From: Lachnospiraceae bacterium
Lineage (GTDB): Bacteria; Bacillota; Clostridia; Lachnospirales; Lachnospiraceae
Reading direction: 5' to 3'
Length of the DNA stretch: 60,192 nucleotides
Assembly (NCBI GenBank): GCA_028689715.1
Contig: JAQVCQ010000004.1
Span: forward strand, 1-60,192
Below, piece after piece: positions 52,691-60,192 of the stretch. Both the position numbers and the translations under genes were made by a program. Numbering within the stretch: position 1 is the stretch's first letter; each line of letters begins with the position of its first letter. The notes under the pieces were generated by a model. That model was not told the DNA's origin and did not search any database. It saw only the letters and a list, made by a program, of their open reading frames with translations.

Positions 52691-54013
52691 TTAGTATTTT
52701 TCGGTACCCTCTTTACCAACTCTTGCATAGATCAGAGGCCGTTCTTCTGGAATAGAATCAGTAATGATAAACGCATCTTTTACCATGCCTGCTGCAGTTT
52801 CAAATTTATTCAGATCCTCTGCGTATAAAACAGCTAGGATCTCACCTTTTTGAACATAGTCTCTGTACTTTTTCCGCAATACGATGCCCGCTGCATAGTC
52901 GATCTCGCTCTCTTTTGTTTCTCTTCCTGCACCTAACGCAACAGATGCGATGCCACATTCTTCTGTGTTGATATGAGAAATATACCCAGATCTTTCAGCT
53001 GTCACTTCTTGGGAATATGCTGCCTGTTTGAACATTCCTGTATCTTTGATCACATCACTGTCACCGCCCTGGGTTTCCACCATCTCAATTAATTTATGGA
53101 ATGCCTTCCGGCTTGTAATGGCTTCCTCTGCCATGGCAGTACACTCATCCAAGGTTCCCATGTCAGCCAGATAAAGCATATTCGCAGCAAGACTGATACA
53201 TACCTGTGTCAGGTCTTTTGGTCCTTTTCCCAGAAGTGTATCGACTGCCTCTGCCACCTCAAGAGAATTACCAATTGCATATCCAAGTGGAATATCCATA
53301 TCTGTGATCAGTGCGACCGTTCTTTTCCCTGCATGTTCTCCGATCGCGACCATTTTTTCAGCCAGCAGGATCGAATCATCAAGACTCTTCATAAATGCAC
53401 CGCTGCCTGTTTTTACATCAAGTAAAATACAGTCATTTCCAGCCGCGAGCTTTTTACTCATAATAGAAGCTGCGATCAAAGGAATGCTGTCAACTGTTGC
53501 TGTTACATCACGAAGCGCATACAGTTTTTTATCGGCTGGTGCCAGATTTCCTGACTGTCCCACTACAGCAAGACCTGTTTTATTGACCGCCTTAAAAAAT
53601 TCTTCCGGTTCTAAAGAGGTTCTCATTCCCGGAATGGCTTCAAGTTTATCTACTGTTCCCCCTGTATGTCCAAGACCCCGTCCCGACATTTTTGCAACTT
53701 TTACTCCACAGGATGCAACAATTGGTGCGATCACGAGCGTTGTTTTATCTCCTACCCCACCTGTGCTGTGTTTATCTACTTTTATTCCATCGATTGCAGA
53801 CAGATCGACCATATCCCCTGAATGTGCAACAGCATCAGTCATGACCGCAGTCTCATGATCACTCATTCCTTTAAAATAAACTGCCATTAACATCGCTGAC
53901 ATCTGATAATCAGGTATGCTACCCGTAACATATTCCCTGATCATATACTGAATTTCCAGATCTGTCAGTTCTTCACCATTTCTTTTTTTCATAATGAGAT
54001 CATACATTCTCAT
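52691..54013 (-). CDS. pdp: pyrimidine-nucleoside phosphorylase
   Basis: 440 aa, splits thymidine, uridine and deoxyuridine with phosphate. Marks: MYDLIMKKRNGEELTDLEI, the phosphate loop KHSTGGVGDKTTL, MSGRGLGHTGGTVDKLE and the Lys/Ser region KTGSGAFMKS. Overlaps the cdd stop by 4 nt. Last gene of the deoD-deoC-cdd-pdp salvage operon; with DeoC it routes deoxyribose to glycolysis. The gap after it (52517-52690) has no clear terminator. Confidence 0.95.
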   Translation of the reverse strand: MRMYDLIMKKRNGEELTDLEIQYMIREYVTGSIPDYQMSAMLMAVYFKGMSDHETAVMTDAVAHSGDMVDLSAIDGIKVDKHSTGGVGDKTTLVIAPIVASCGVKVAKMSGRGLGHTGGTVDKLEAIPGMRTSLEPEEFFKAVNKTGLAVVGQSGNLAPADKKLYALRDVTATVDSIPLIAASIMSKKLAAGNDCILLDVKTGSGAFMKSLDDSILLAEKMVAIGEHAGKRTVALITDMDIPLGYAIGNSLEVAEAVDTLLGKGPKDLTQVCISLAANMLYLADMGTLDECTAMAEEAITSRKAFHKLIEMVETQGGDSDVIKDTGMFKQAAYSQEVTAERSGYISHINTEECGIASVALGAGRETKESEIDYAAGIVLRKKYRDYVQKGEILAVLYAEDLNKFETAAGMVKDAFIITDSIPEERPLIYARVGKEGTEKY

Positions 54014-54435
54014 AAGTTACTTTCCTTTCCAAGATCGACTGGTCCAAAACCTTCCGGAAGAAGTTCTTTCAAAGTATATGTTTTATACTCCTCTTCGCTT
54101 TTTGCCAGCAGCACAATAAATGTTTCAGGATCACAAAACTCCATCATGACCTGCCTGCAGACTCCGCAGGGGGCACAATAATGATCCAATATCCCACTTT
54201 TTCCACCAACGATCGCAATTGCTTTGAACTTACGTTTTCCTTCACTTACTGCCTTAAAAAAAGCTGTTCTTTCCGCACAGTTCGTTGGTGTATAAGATGC
54301 ATTTTCAATATTACATCCTGTATAGACCTCATCTTCGGAAGTCACAAGCGCTGCTGCGACTTTAAAATCTGAATATGGAGCATATGAATATTGTAGTGTA
54401 TCGATTGCAGCTTTGATCAGTTTTTTGTTATCCAT
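54010..54435 (-). CDS. cdd: cytidine deaminase
   Basis: 141-aa zinc enzyme deaminating cytidine and deoxycytidine. Zinc site: CAERTAFF and PCGVCRQVM with the catalytic Glu in CAE; SYAPYSDFKVAAAL is the N-terminal signature. ATG at 54435 has GAGGCGG upstream and leaves a 25-nt gap from deoC; an ATG further back would overlap it. Its product uridine feeds Pdp. Confidence 0.93.
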   Translation of the reverse strand: MDNKKLIKAAIDTLQYSYAPYSDFKVAAALVTSEDEVYTGCNIENASYTPTNCAERTAFFKAVSEGKRKFKAIAIVGGKSGILDHYCAPCGVCRQVMMEFCDPETFIVLLAKSEEEYKTYTLKELLPEGFGPVDLGKESNL

Positions 54436-54460
54436 ATTTTCCGCCTCTGTTTCTTCCGTA

Positions 54461-55126
54461 TTAATATCCGGATGTCTGCTCATTCTTTGCCAGTTTTACG
54501 ATCCTGCTGGTTCCAAGTCTGGATGCACCAAGTTCAACGAACCTGAACGCATCATCAAATGAAGAAATACCTCCTGCTGCTTTGATCTTCACATTGCTTC
54601 CAATATGTTCTGCAAATAGTGCGACATCATCGAAAGTAGCACCGGATGTCGAGAAACCAGTAGATGTTTTGATATAATCAGCACCTGCTTTTGTAACGAT
54701 CTCACACATTTTTATTTTTTCTTCTTCTGTCAGAAGGCAGGTCTCAATGATCACTTTTAAAATTCTGTTTCCACATGCTGCCTTTAAGGTTTTTATTTCG
54801 TTTTCGATCTCCAAGAAACGTCCGTCTTTCAGATCTCCGATATTGATGACCATATCAATTTCATCTGCACCGTTTTCTATTGCGTCTTTCGTTTCATATT
54901 CTTTTACTTTTGTTGTACTGTATCCATTTGGGAATCCAATCACTGTGCAGATCTGCATAGCATCTTTCACATATTCTTTTGCACGTTTCACGTATGAGGC
55001 CGGTATACAGACAGATGCCGTCTGATATGTCATTGCATCATCACAAATTTGTCTGATTTCATCCCAGGTCGCTGTCTGTGTCAACAGTGTATGATCTACT
55101 TTTTCAAATATTTCTTTTTTTTCCAT
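54461..55126 (-). CDS. deoC: deoxyribose-phosphate aldolase
   Basis: 221-aa class I aldolase cleaving 2-deoxyribose 5-phosphate to acetaldehyde and glyceraldehyde 3-phosphate. Schiff-base Lys in [14 protein letters not shown], second Lys in [22 protein letters not shown]-type strand appears as [14 protein letters not shown]. Standard length. Lies 41 nt after deoD in the nucleoside operon. Confidence 0.96.
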   Translation of the reverse strand: MEKKEIFEKVDHTLLTQTATWDEIRQICDDAMTYQTASVCIPASYVKRAKEYVKDAMQICTVIGFPNGYSTTKVKEYETKDAIENGADEIDMVINIGDLKDGRFLEIENEIKTLKAACGNRILKVIIETCLLTEEEKIKMCEIVTKAGADYIKTSTGFSTSGATFDDVALFAEHIGSNVKIKAAGGISSFDDAFRFVELGASRLGTSRIVKLAKNEQTSGY

Positions 55127-55167
55127 ATATGCTCCATTCTGCCAGGTCAGTCCGGCTTACATTCGTA

Positions 55168-55878
55168 TTAAGCAAGTTCAAGCGCTATTTTCATCATATC
55201 TGTAAATGTATCCTGTCTGTCCTGTGCTGAAAGCGCTTCTCCTGTAAAAATATGGTCTGAAATCGTTAAAATACAGAGTGCCTTTTTTCCGGCCCTTGCT
55301 GCATTCATATAGAGAGCTGCTGCTTCCATTTCGATTGCAAGAACATTCATTTTCTTCCACTGTGCTGCTGCATCCATATCATCTGAATAAAATGTATCCG
55401 ATGACAGGACATTTCCAACAACAACTTTGATCTCTTTCTGCTTTGCGATCTCTACTGCTCTGGCGAGAAGTTCATAATCAGCGATTGGAGCAAATGTTCC
55501 CGGAAGTTTATACTGTGCAGCAAAATTTGAATTGGTAGATGCGCCCATAGCGATCAGGATATCGCGAACTTTCAGATCATCTCCCATTCCACCTGCTGAT
55601 CCAATTCTTATAATGCTCTCAACACCATAAAAATGATAAAGTTCATAGGAGTAGATGCCGATAGAAGGCATTCCCATTCCGCCTCCCATAACCGAAATCT
55701 CTCTACCCTGAAACGTACCTGTATAACCCAGCATATTTCTGACTGTATTAAAACAAACTGGATTTTCTAGAAAATTCTCAGCAATATATTTTGCTCTTAA
55801 CGGATCTCCCGGCATCAGAACTGTTTTTGCTATTTCACCCGGTTTTGCATTATTATGCGGTGTTGGTGTATTCGACAT
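55168..55878 (-). CDS. deoD: purine-nucleoside phosphorylase, DeoD type
   Basis: 236-aa hexameric-type PNP. Begins TPTPHNNAKPGEIAKTVLMPGDP, followed by GGGMGMPSIGIYSYEL, IIRIGSAGG and NVLAIEMEAAALYM with the ribose-binding Glu. Acts on purine ribo- and deoxyribonucleosides. First gene of the salvage operon, with a well-spaced promoter upstream. Confidence 0.96.
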   Translation of the reverse strand: MSNTPTPHNNAKPGEIAKTVLMPGDPLRAKYIAENFLENPVCFNTVRNMLGYTGTFQGREISVMGGGMGMPSIGIYSYELYHFYGVESIIRIGSAGGMGDDLKVRDILIAMGASTNSNFAAQYKLPGTFAPIADYELLARAVEIAKQKEIKVVVGNVLSSDTFYSDDMDAAAQWKKMNVLAIEMEAAALYMNAARAGKKALCILTISDHIFTGEALSAQDRQDTFTDMMKIALELA

Positions 55879-55955
55879 TTTTGTGTCCTCCTTTTAATTA
55901 TTCGATTATTTTTTCATAATTTTAATATTTACTTTTATTTGTATGACTATTTTTC

Positions 55956-55984
55956 ATTGTAACACATTTGTCCATTTCCTTCAA
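55956..55984 (-). promoter_or_regulatory. promoter of deoD-deoC-cdd-pdp operon
   Basis: TTGAAG (55979-55984), 17-bp spacer and TACAAT (55956-55961) on the minus strand; leader of about 70 nt to the deoD ATG. Confidence 0.65.
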
Positions 55985-56001
55985 TTCTCCATAGAACATA
56001 A

Positions 56002-56032
56002 AACTGCCTGCACTTAAAAAGTGCAGGCAGTT
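56002..56032 (-). terminator. intrinsic terminator after oppA
   Basis: Perfect 14-bp stem AACTGCCTGCACTT with a 3-nt loop and a T tail on the minus strand, 23 nt past the oppA stop. Confirms that the opp operon ends with this gene. Confidence 0.9.
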
Positions 56033-56055
56033 GTTATATGCTTTTTATTTCAAAA

Positions 56056-57828
56056 TTATTTACCGAACTGGCAGTTGTTGTTACCACTGTCTGATGTCCA
56101 CATTTCAAGCATATTGACTGGATCGTTGTAATCTGCAATCCATCCGTCACGTGCAAAGTCAAAGTTACCTGCTTTACGTTCTTCAAGGAATACATTCCAC
56201 TCAACTGTATCAATTACTACGTTGATTCCGATTACTGCAAGATCCTGCTGAATTGCTTCTGCAATCGCAACATGTCCTGATGTTTCATTTGTCAGATAGT
56301 TCAGTGTCATTGGTGTTTCTGCTGAAAGCATTCCACTTTCATCGAACTGGTATCCTGCTGTTTCTAACAGTGCAATTGCTTCTTCTACATTTGCATCAGA
56401 ATATTCTGGGTTGTAGTATCCAACACTTGCTTCATCTGGGTAAGTATACGCGTCATCATTTGTACGGAATTCTCCGCCATTACCATCCATCATTGAAGGT
56501 GGTACAAATGTATTTGCTGGAAGCTGTCCTGTCTGTCCAATGTTTTCAGCAATATATCCTCTGTCAATTAAAAGGCTGATTGCTTTTCTCATGTTTGTAG
56601 CCTGTTCAACTGTAAGTCCTTCGAAAATAGGGCTGTTTACATTGAAAGAAGCAAAGTATGTTCCAAGCTGATCAATAATGTAGAATTCAGGATTTTCAAG
56701 TAATGCTGCGATCTCATCTGTAGGAACTGTATCGATAAAATCAAGATCTCCTGAATTATATGCAGCATAAATTGCTGTATCATCATCACTTAACATAAAG
56801 TGAAGTTCTTCAATTTTAACTTCGTCTGCTCTGTAATAGTTAGGATTTTTTACATATACCATGCTTTCATTATGTGTCCAGCTTTCAAGAGTATATGCAC
56901 CACTTGTTACAAATCCAGCTTCCTGGCACCATGCTCCTGGGTTTGTCTGCCAGTCTGCAGCTGCTTCAACAGATTCCTGTTTTACAGGATAAAATCCTGG
57001 GAATGCACAAAGATCAAGGAAGTATGGGCATGGAGCTGTTAATACTACAGTAAATGTTTTTCCATCTTCGCTTGCAGTTGCATTTACAAGACCATCATCA
57101 CCTTTTGCAATAATGTCAAAAAGGTATGCATAATCTGCTGCTGTATCAGGATTTGCTGCACGTTTCCATGAATATTCAAAATCTGCTGCTGTCAGATCAG
57201 AGCCATCGCTCCATTTGAGACCATCTTTTAAAGTAAATGTATAAGTAAGACCATCTTCACTCACTTCATAGCCTTCAGCAAATGCTGGTTCAAGAGCGCC
57301 ATCTTTATTGTAGGTATATAAACCTTCAAAACTGTTTACAACAAGACATGCACCATCAACTGAGCTGTTTAATGCTGGATCAAGTTTTGCTGGTTCACTT
57401 GCAAGATTAATATTAAGAGTTTCTCTTGGTGTTGCAGCAAACTGGAAATATTTAAATCCAAATACATTGGAGTAAACTCCTGTAATGTCTGCTTTCTGCA
57501 TATAAATATCGTTATAGTAATAAATTGGAACTACAGCACTTGTAGACATTAACATGTCCTCTGCCTGGTGAAGTAATGCTTCACGTTCAACTGTGTCTGT
57601 GCTTGCTTTGATTTTTGCGATCAGTTCATCATATGCAGTCCATTCAGGTGCTGCACCTTCTGTTGCTGCTGCATCTGTTGCTTCTGCATCTGTTGCTTCT
57701 GCTGCTTCATCTGTTACTTCTTCTGTTGCTGCTGCATCTGTTGCTGGAGCTTCTGTTTTAGAACCGCATCCTGCTAACATGCTAAAAGACATTGCTGCAA
57801 CGAGTGTCATTGCTAGAATCTTTTTCAT
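56056..57828 (-). CDS. oppA: oligopeptide-binding lipoprotein with circularly permuted order
   Basis: 590 aa. Lipobox LAGC (Cys21), an Ala/Thr/Asp/Glu-rich linker to about 62, then residues 66-131 (YDELIAKIKASTDTVEREAL; QAEDMLMSTSAVVPIYYYND; GVYSNVFGFKYF) that normally close SBP_bac_5 proteins. Only after that comes the usual N-terminal start (ETLNINLASEPAKLDPALNS), the body (GLKWSDGSDLTAADFEYSWK), and an end at WTSDSGNNNCQFGK, exactly where the missing tail should continue. No frameshift is seen; a terminator follows. Binds peptides for OppCDF. Confidence 0.88.
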   Translation of the reverse strand: MKKILAMTLVAAMSFSMLAGCGSKTEAPATDAAATEEVTDEAAEATDAEATDAAATEGAAPEWTAYDELIAKIKASTDTVEREALLHQAEDMLMSTSAVVPIYYYNDIYMQKADITGVYSNVFGFKYFQFAATPRETLNINLASEPAKLDPALNSSVDGACLVVNSFEGLYTYNKDGALEPAFAEGYEVSEDGLTYTFTLKDGLKWSDGSDLTAADFEYSWKRAANPDTAADYAYLFDIIAKGDDGLVNATASEDGKTFTVVLTAPCPYFLDLCAFPGFYPVKQESVEAAADWQTNPGAWCQEAGFVTSGAYTLESWTHNESMVYVKNPNYYRADEVKIEELHFMLSDDDTAIYAAYNSGDLDFIDTVPTDEIAALLENPEFYIIDQLGTYFASFNVNSPIFEGLTVEQATNMRKAISLLIDRGYIAENIGQTGQLPANTFVPPSMMDGNGGEFRTNDDAYTYPDEASVGYYNPEYSDANVEEAIALLETAGYQFDESGMLSAETPMTLNYLTNETSGHVAIAEAIQQDLAVIGINVVIDTVEWNVFLEERKAGNFDFARDGWIADYNDPVNMLEMWTSDSGNNNCQFGK

Positions 57829-57900
57829 ATTTCGTCCTCCTTATTTTTTCGGCTTATGCCATTTATAAATAACGGATAATCATTGACCGTCCGATATTCA

Positions 57901-58866
57901 CTACTTGTTAAAACATGCGACAAAATGTCCATCACCTCTGTCAGTGAGCGTAGGGCATTCTTTTGCACACCTTTCGGTTGCATATTGACAACGGGTTCTG
58001 AACGAACATCCTGTAGGCAGGTTCATAGGGCTTGGTACATCTCCCTCTAAAATAATTCTCTGTCTGGAGTGCGCTATGTGTGGATCCGGAATCGGAATCG
58101 CACTTAAAAGAGAAAGTGTATATGGATGCATTGGTGAAAGATTCAAATCATCCGCCTTTGCGACCTCTACGATTTTACCCAGGTACATGACTGCAATTCT
58201 GTCAGCAATGTGATGTACGACTAAAAGATCATGTGCGATAAAGAGATACGCAACACCCAGTTTTTCCTTCAGTTCTTCAAACATATTGATGACCTGTGCC
58301 TGAATCGAAACATCCAGTGCACTGACCGGTTCATCACAAACAATAAATTTAGGATCCACAGCAAGTGCTCTTGCAATCCCGATCCTCTGTCGCTGCCCAC
58401 CGGAAAACTCATGTGCATATCGTGTTGCATGCTCTGCATTCAGTCCGACCAGTTCCATCAGATTAAGGATTTTATCTCTTCTCTCTTTTTTTCCATTATA
58501 TAATTTGTGCACATCCAGTGGTTCCCCTATGATGTCTTCTACTGTCATTCTGGGATTCAGTGAAGAATAAGGATCCTGAAATACCATCTGCATCTTTTTA
58601 CGAAGCGCAGTCATATTTGCGTCGGTAACCTCTTCTCCTTCAAAGAATACCTGTCCACCGGTAGGTTTGTAAAGTCTTAGAAGTGACCGTCCCACCGTTG
58701 TTTTTCCACATCCTGATTCGCCTACCAGACCAAGTGTCTCTCCCGGTTTGATTGCAAAGGATACACCATCGACGGCCTTCAGAGGTGTTGTCTGAAACAT
58801 ACCTGTTTTGATGGGAAAGTATTGTTTTAAGTCCCTGACCTCTAGTAAATTATCTGTTCCGCTCAT
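57901..58866 (-). CDS. oppF: oligopeptide ABC transporter ATPase OppF
   Basis: 321 aa. Walker [22 protein letters not shown]-loop [14 protein letters not shown], signature [15 protein letters not shown], Walker [19 protein letters not shown] and H-loop IAHD are intact. The C-terminal oligopeptide extension carries Cys residues ([15 protein letters not shown]) that in this family often hold an iron-sulfur cluster. Overlaps oppD by 4 nt. Confidence 0.95.
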   Translation of the reverse strand: MSGTDNLLEVRDLKQYFPIKTGMFQTTPLKAVDGVSFAIKPGETLGLVGESGCGKTTVGRSLLRLYKPTGGQVFFEGEEVTDANMTALRKKMQMVFQDPYSSLNPRMTVEDIIGEPLDVHKLYNGKKERRDKILNLMELVGLNAEHATRYAHEFSGGQRQRIGIARALAVDPKFIVCDEPVSALDVSIQAQVINMFEELKEKLGVAYLFIAHDLLVVHHIADRIAVMYLGKIVEVAKADDLNLSPMHPYTLSLLSAIPIPDPHIAHSRQRIILEGDVPSPMNLPTGCSFRTRCQYATERCAKECPTLTDRGDGHFVACFNK

Positions 58867-59861
58867 TTTCCGGCACCTCCTTCTTCCATCTGGGCTTTGA
58901 AATTCAACCAGCAGGAAGCCAGATGTGTTTCACTCAATCTCATTTCTTCCGGAATTTCTGTCAGACAGATCTTCATCGCTGCATCACATCTGCTACAAAA
59001 TGCACATCCTTTTGGCATATTAAGAAGATTAATAGGGGTGCCTGCGATTGGAATCAATTTTTGTTTTGCATTGGTAATACTTGGTATGGAACGAAGAAGA
59101 CCTTTGGTATACTCATGTTTTGGATGATAAAAAATATCTTCAGCATTTCCTCTTTCACAGACACGTCCACCATACATGACTATGATTTCATCACACATAT
59201 CTGCAATGACACCCAGATCATGTGTTACCAGAATAATTGCCATTCCAAGCTTTTTCTGGAGTTCCTGCATCAGTTCCAGGATCTGTGCCTGAATTGTAAC
59301 ATCAAGCGCTGTTGTTGGTTCATCCGCAATCAGGATATCCGGTTCACAGACAAGTGCCATCGCGATCATGACACGCTGTCTCATTCCACCTGATAACTCA
59401 TGTGGGTACTGTTTCAATCTTTTTTCAGGCTCATTTACACCAACAAGAGTAAGTATTTCAATTGCACGCGCTTTTGCCTGCTCCTTGTTTTTATCAGTAT
59501 GAAGCAAAATTGCTTCCTCAAGCTGATTTCCGATCGTAAATACAGGATTCAAACTGGTCATTGGGTCTTGAAAAATAATACTACATACTTTTCCTCTGAA
59601 CCCCTTTAACTGGTTCTTATTATATTTTGCGACATCCTGTCCTTTATATAAAATCTCTCCGGATGCTATTCTTCCATTCTCGGCAAGGATCTGCATGATG
59701 GAATACGCTGTTACGCTCTTTCCGGAACCTGATTCTCCAACAATGCCAAGTATTTTTCCAGCTTCAAGTGTAAATGATACCCCATTTACAGCTTTCACTT
59801 CACCTGCATCTGTATGGAAATAGGTACATAATTCTTTGACTTCTAATAAACACTCACTCAC
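58863..59861 (-). CDS. oppD: oligopeptide ABC transporter ATPase OppD
   Basis: 332 aa. Walker [22 protein letters not shown]-loop [14 protein letters not shown], signature [15 protein letters not shown], Walker [20 protein letters not shown]-loop VTHD. The C-terminal Cys cluster is [15 protein letters not shown]. Pairs with OppF to drive peptide import. Begins 4 nt after the oppC stop. Confidence 0.95.
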   Translation of the reverse strand: MSECLLEVKELCTYFHTDAGEVKAVNGVSFTLEAGKILGIVGESGSGKSVTAYSIMQILAENGRIASGEILYKGQDVAKYNKNQLKGFRGKVCSIIFQDPMTSLNPVFTIGNQLEEAILLHTDKNKEQAKARAIEILTLVGVNEPEKRLKQYPHELSGGMRQRVMIAMALVCEPDILIADEPTTALDVTIQAQILELMQELQKKLGMAIILVTHDLGVIADMCDEIIVMYGGRVCERGNAEDIFYHPKHEYTKGLLRSIPSITNAKQKLIPIAGTPINLLNMPKGCAFCSRCDAAMKICLTEIPEEMRLSETHLASCWLNFKAQMEEGGAGK

Positions 59862-59865
59862 GATA

Positions 59866-60192
59866 CTACCTCCTTAATTTCGGGTCAAATGCATCTCTAA
59901 GACCGTCACCCAGTAAATTAAAGGAAAGTACGATCAGGCAGATCATTGTTGCCGGAAAGATCAACTTGTAAGGATAGCTCTGCAAACCTTCTCTTGCTGC
60001 ATTTGCAAGACTTCCCAGAGATGGCATCGGCGCCTGCACTCCAAGACCAACGAAACTCAAAAAGCTTTCTGTGAAAATAGCCGAAGGAATCTGTAGTGCA
60101 GTTGAGATGATAATAACACTGAGGCAGTTCGGTAAAATATGTTTTTTCAGAATTCTGCCAGGTTTTGCTCCAATAGACTTTGCAGCAAGTAC
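59866..60192 (-). CDS. oppC: oligopeptide ABC transporter permease OppC (C-terminal part)
   Basis: The frame is open to the right edge of the window; about 108 C-terminal residues are visible. They start VLAAKSIGAKPGRILKKHIL, the EAA loop that contacts the ATPases, continue through ALQIPSAIFTESFLSFVGLG and end LLGDGLRDAFDPKLRR, all standard for DppC/OppC permeases. The start codon and any oppB gene lie beyond the window. Confidence 0.93.
   Translation of the reverse strand, partial: VLAAKSIGAKPGRILKKHILPNCLSVIIISTALQIPSAIFTESFLSFVGLGVQAPMPSLGSLANAAREGLQSYPYKLIFPATMICLIVLSFNLLGDGLRDAFDPKLRR

Noticed and set aside
57590-57760. Low-complexity repeat in oppA as a CRISPR or microsatellite array
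   Set aside because: It is in frame and codes for the Ala/Thr/Asp/Glu linker after the lipobox; there are no spacers or regular repeat units.

Overview
The window comes from a moderately AT-rich, low-GC Gram-positive anaerobe, most likely a gut Lachnospiraceae-type clostridium. This is inferred from gene content, not from any search: an F-type ATPase with duplicated c subunit, iron-sulfur two-subunit serine dehydratase, pyruvate phosphate dikinase, LL-diaminopimelate aminotransferase, ECF vitamin transporters, a TM1266-type hydrogenase regulator, lipoprotein-anchored ABC binding proteins, strong AGGAGG ribosome binding sites, and no outer-membrane genes. Most genes lie on the minus strand. 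No rRNA, tRNA, CRISPR array, intact transposon or prophage was seen.

Layout, left to right. 1-1774: start of an atp operon (atpB, two atpE, atpF, start of atpH). 1961-6591: a reductase-type SDR, serine dehydratase (sdaAB/sdaAA), a MATE exporter and an orphan cobU. 6602-12953: ppdK, then fucose genes fucU and fucI with a divergent AraC regulator. 13054-14526: a probable vitamin B6 uptake and kinase pair. 14521-17645: glycerol-1-phosphate dehydrogenase, patatin and aldose epimerase. 17635-26454: VanZ-like, truA, AI-2E-family permease, engB, lon, clpX, clpP and tig, a protein quality-control block. 26455-28974: TM1266-like regulator with an ECF S component behind a promoter and leader, DJ-1, and CYTH. 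28981-34802: a maltose/maltodextrin ABC operon with malQ and a LacI regulator, preceded by a 12-bp periodic operator-like array. 35095-39278: dapF, dapL, glnA and an ANTAR protein. 39431-42824: glycogen phosphorylase with its own LacI regulator. 42911-50214: a Mbeg1-like hydrolase and a six-gene polyamine operon behind a long structured leader. 50630-52516: UV endonuclease and nitroreductase. 52691-55878: nucleoside salvage (deoD, deoC, cdd, pdp). 56056-60192: oligopeptide ABC transporter oppC-D-F-A.

The genes fit a sugar- and peptide-fermenting gut commensal. Fucose and maltodextrin enter central metabolism, glycogen is mobilised by GlgP, PpdK interconverts PEP and pyruvate, nucleosides and serine are catabolised, and an ATP synthase couples to an ion gradient. 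The most unusual items are: an OppA-like binding protein whose usual C-terminal segment sits at the N-terminus (circular permutation); a leader of about 375 nt with serial hairpins and a terminator ahead of speD; two alternative aminopropyl-transfer routes in one polyamine operon; a regularly phased 12-bp operator array; and an intrinsic terminator immediately downstream of the glnA promoter, in a locus that also encodes an ANTAR antiterminator-type protein.
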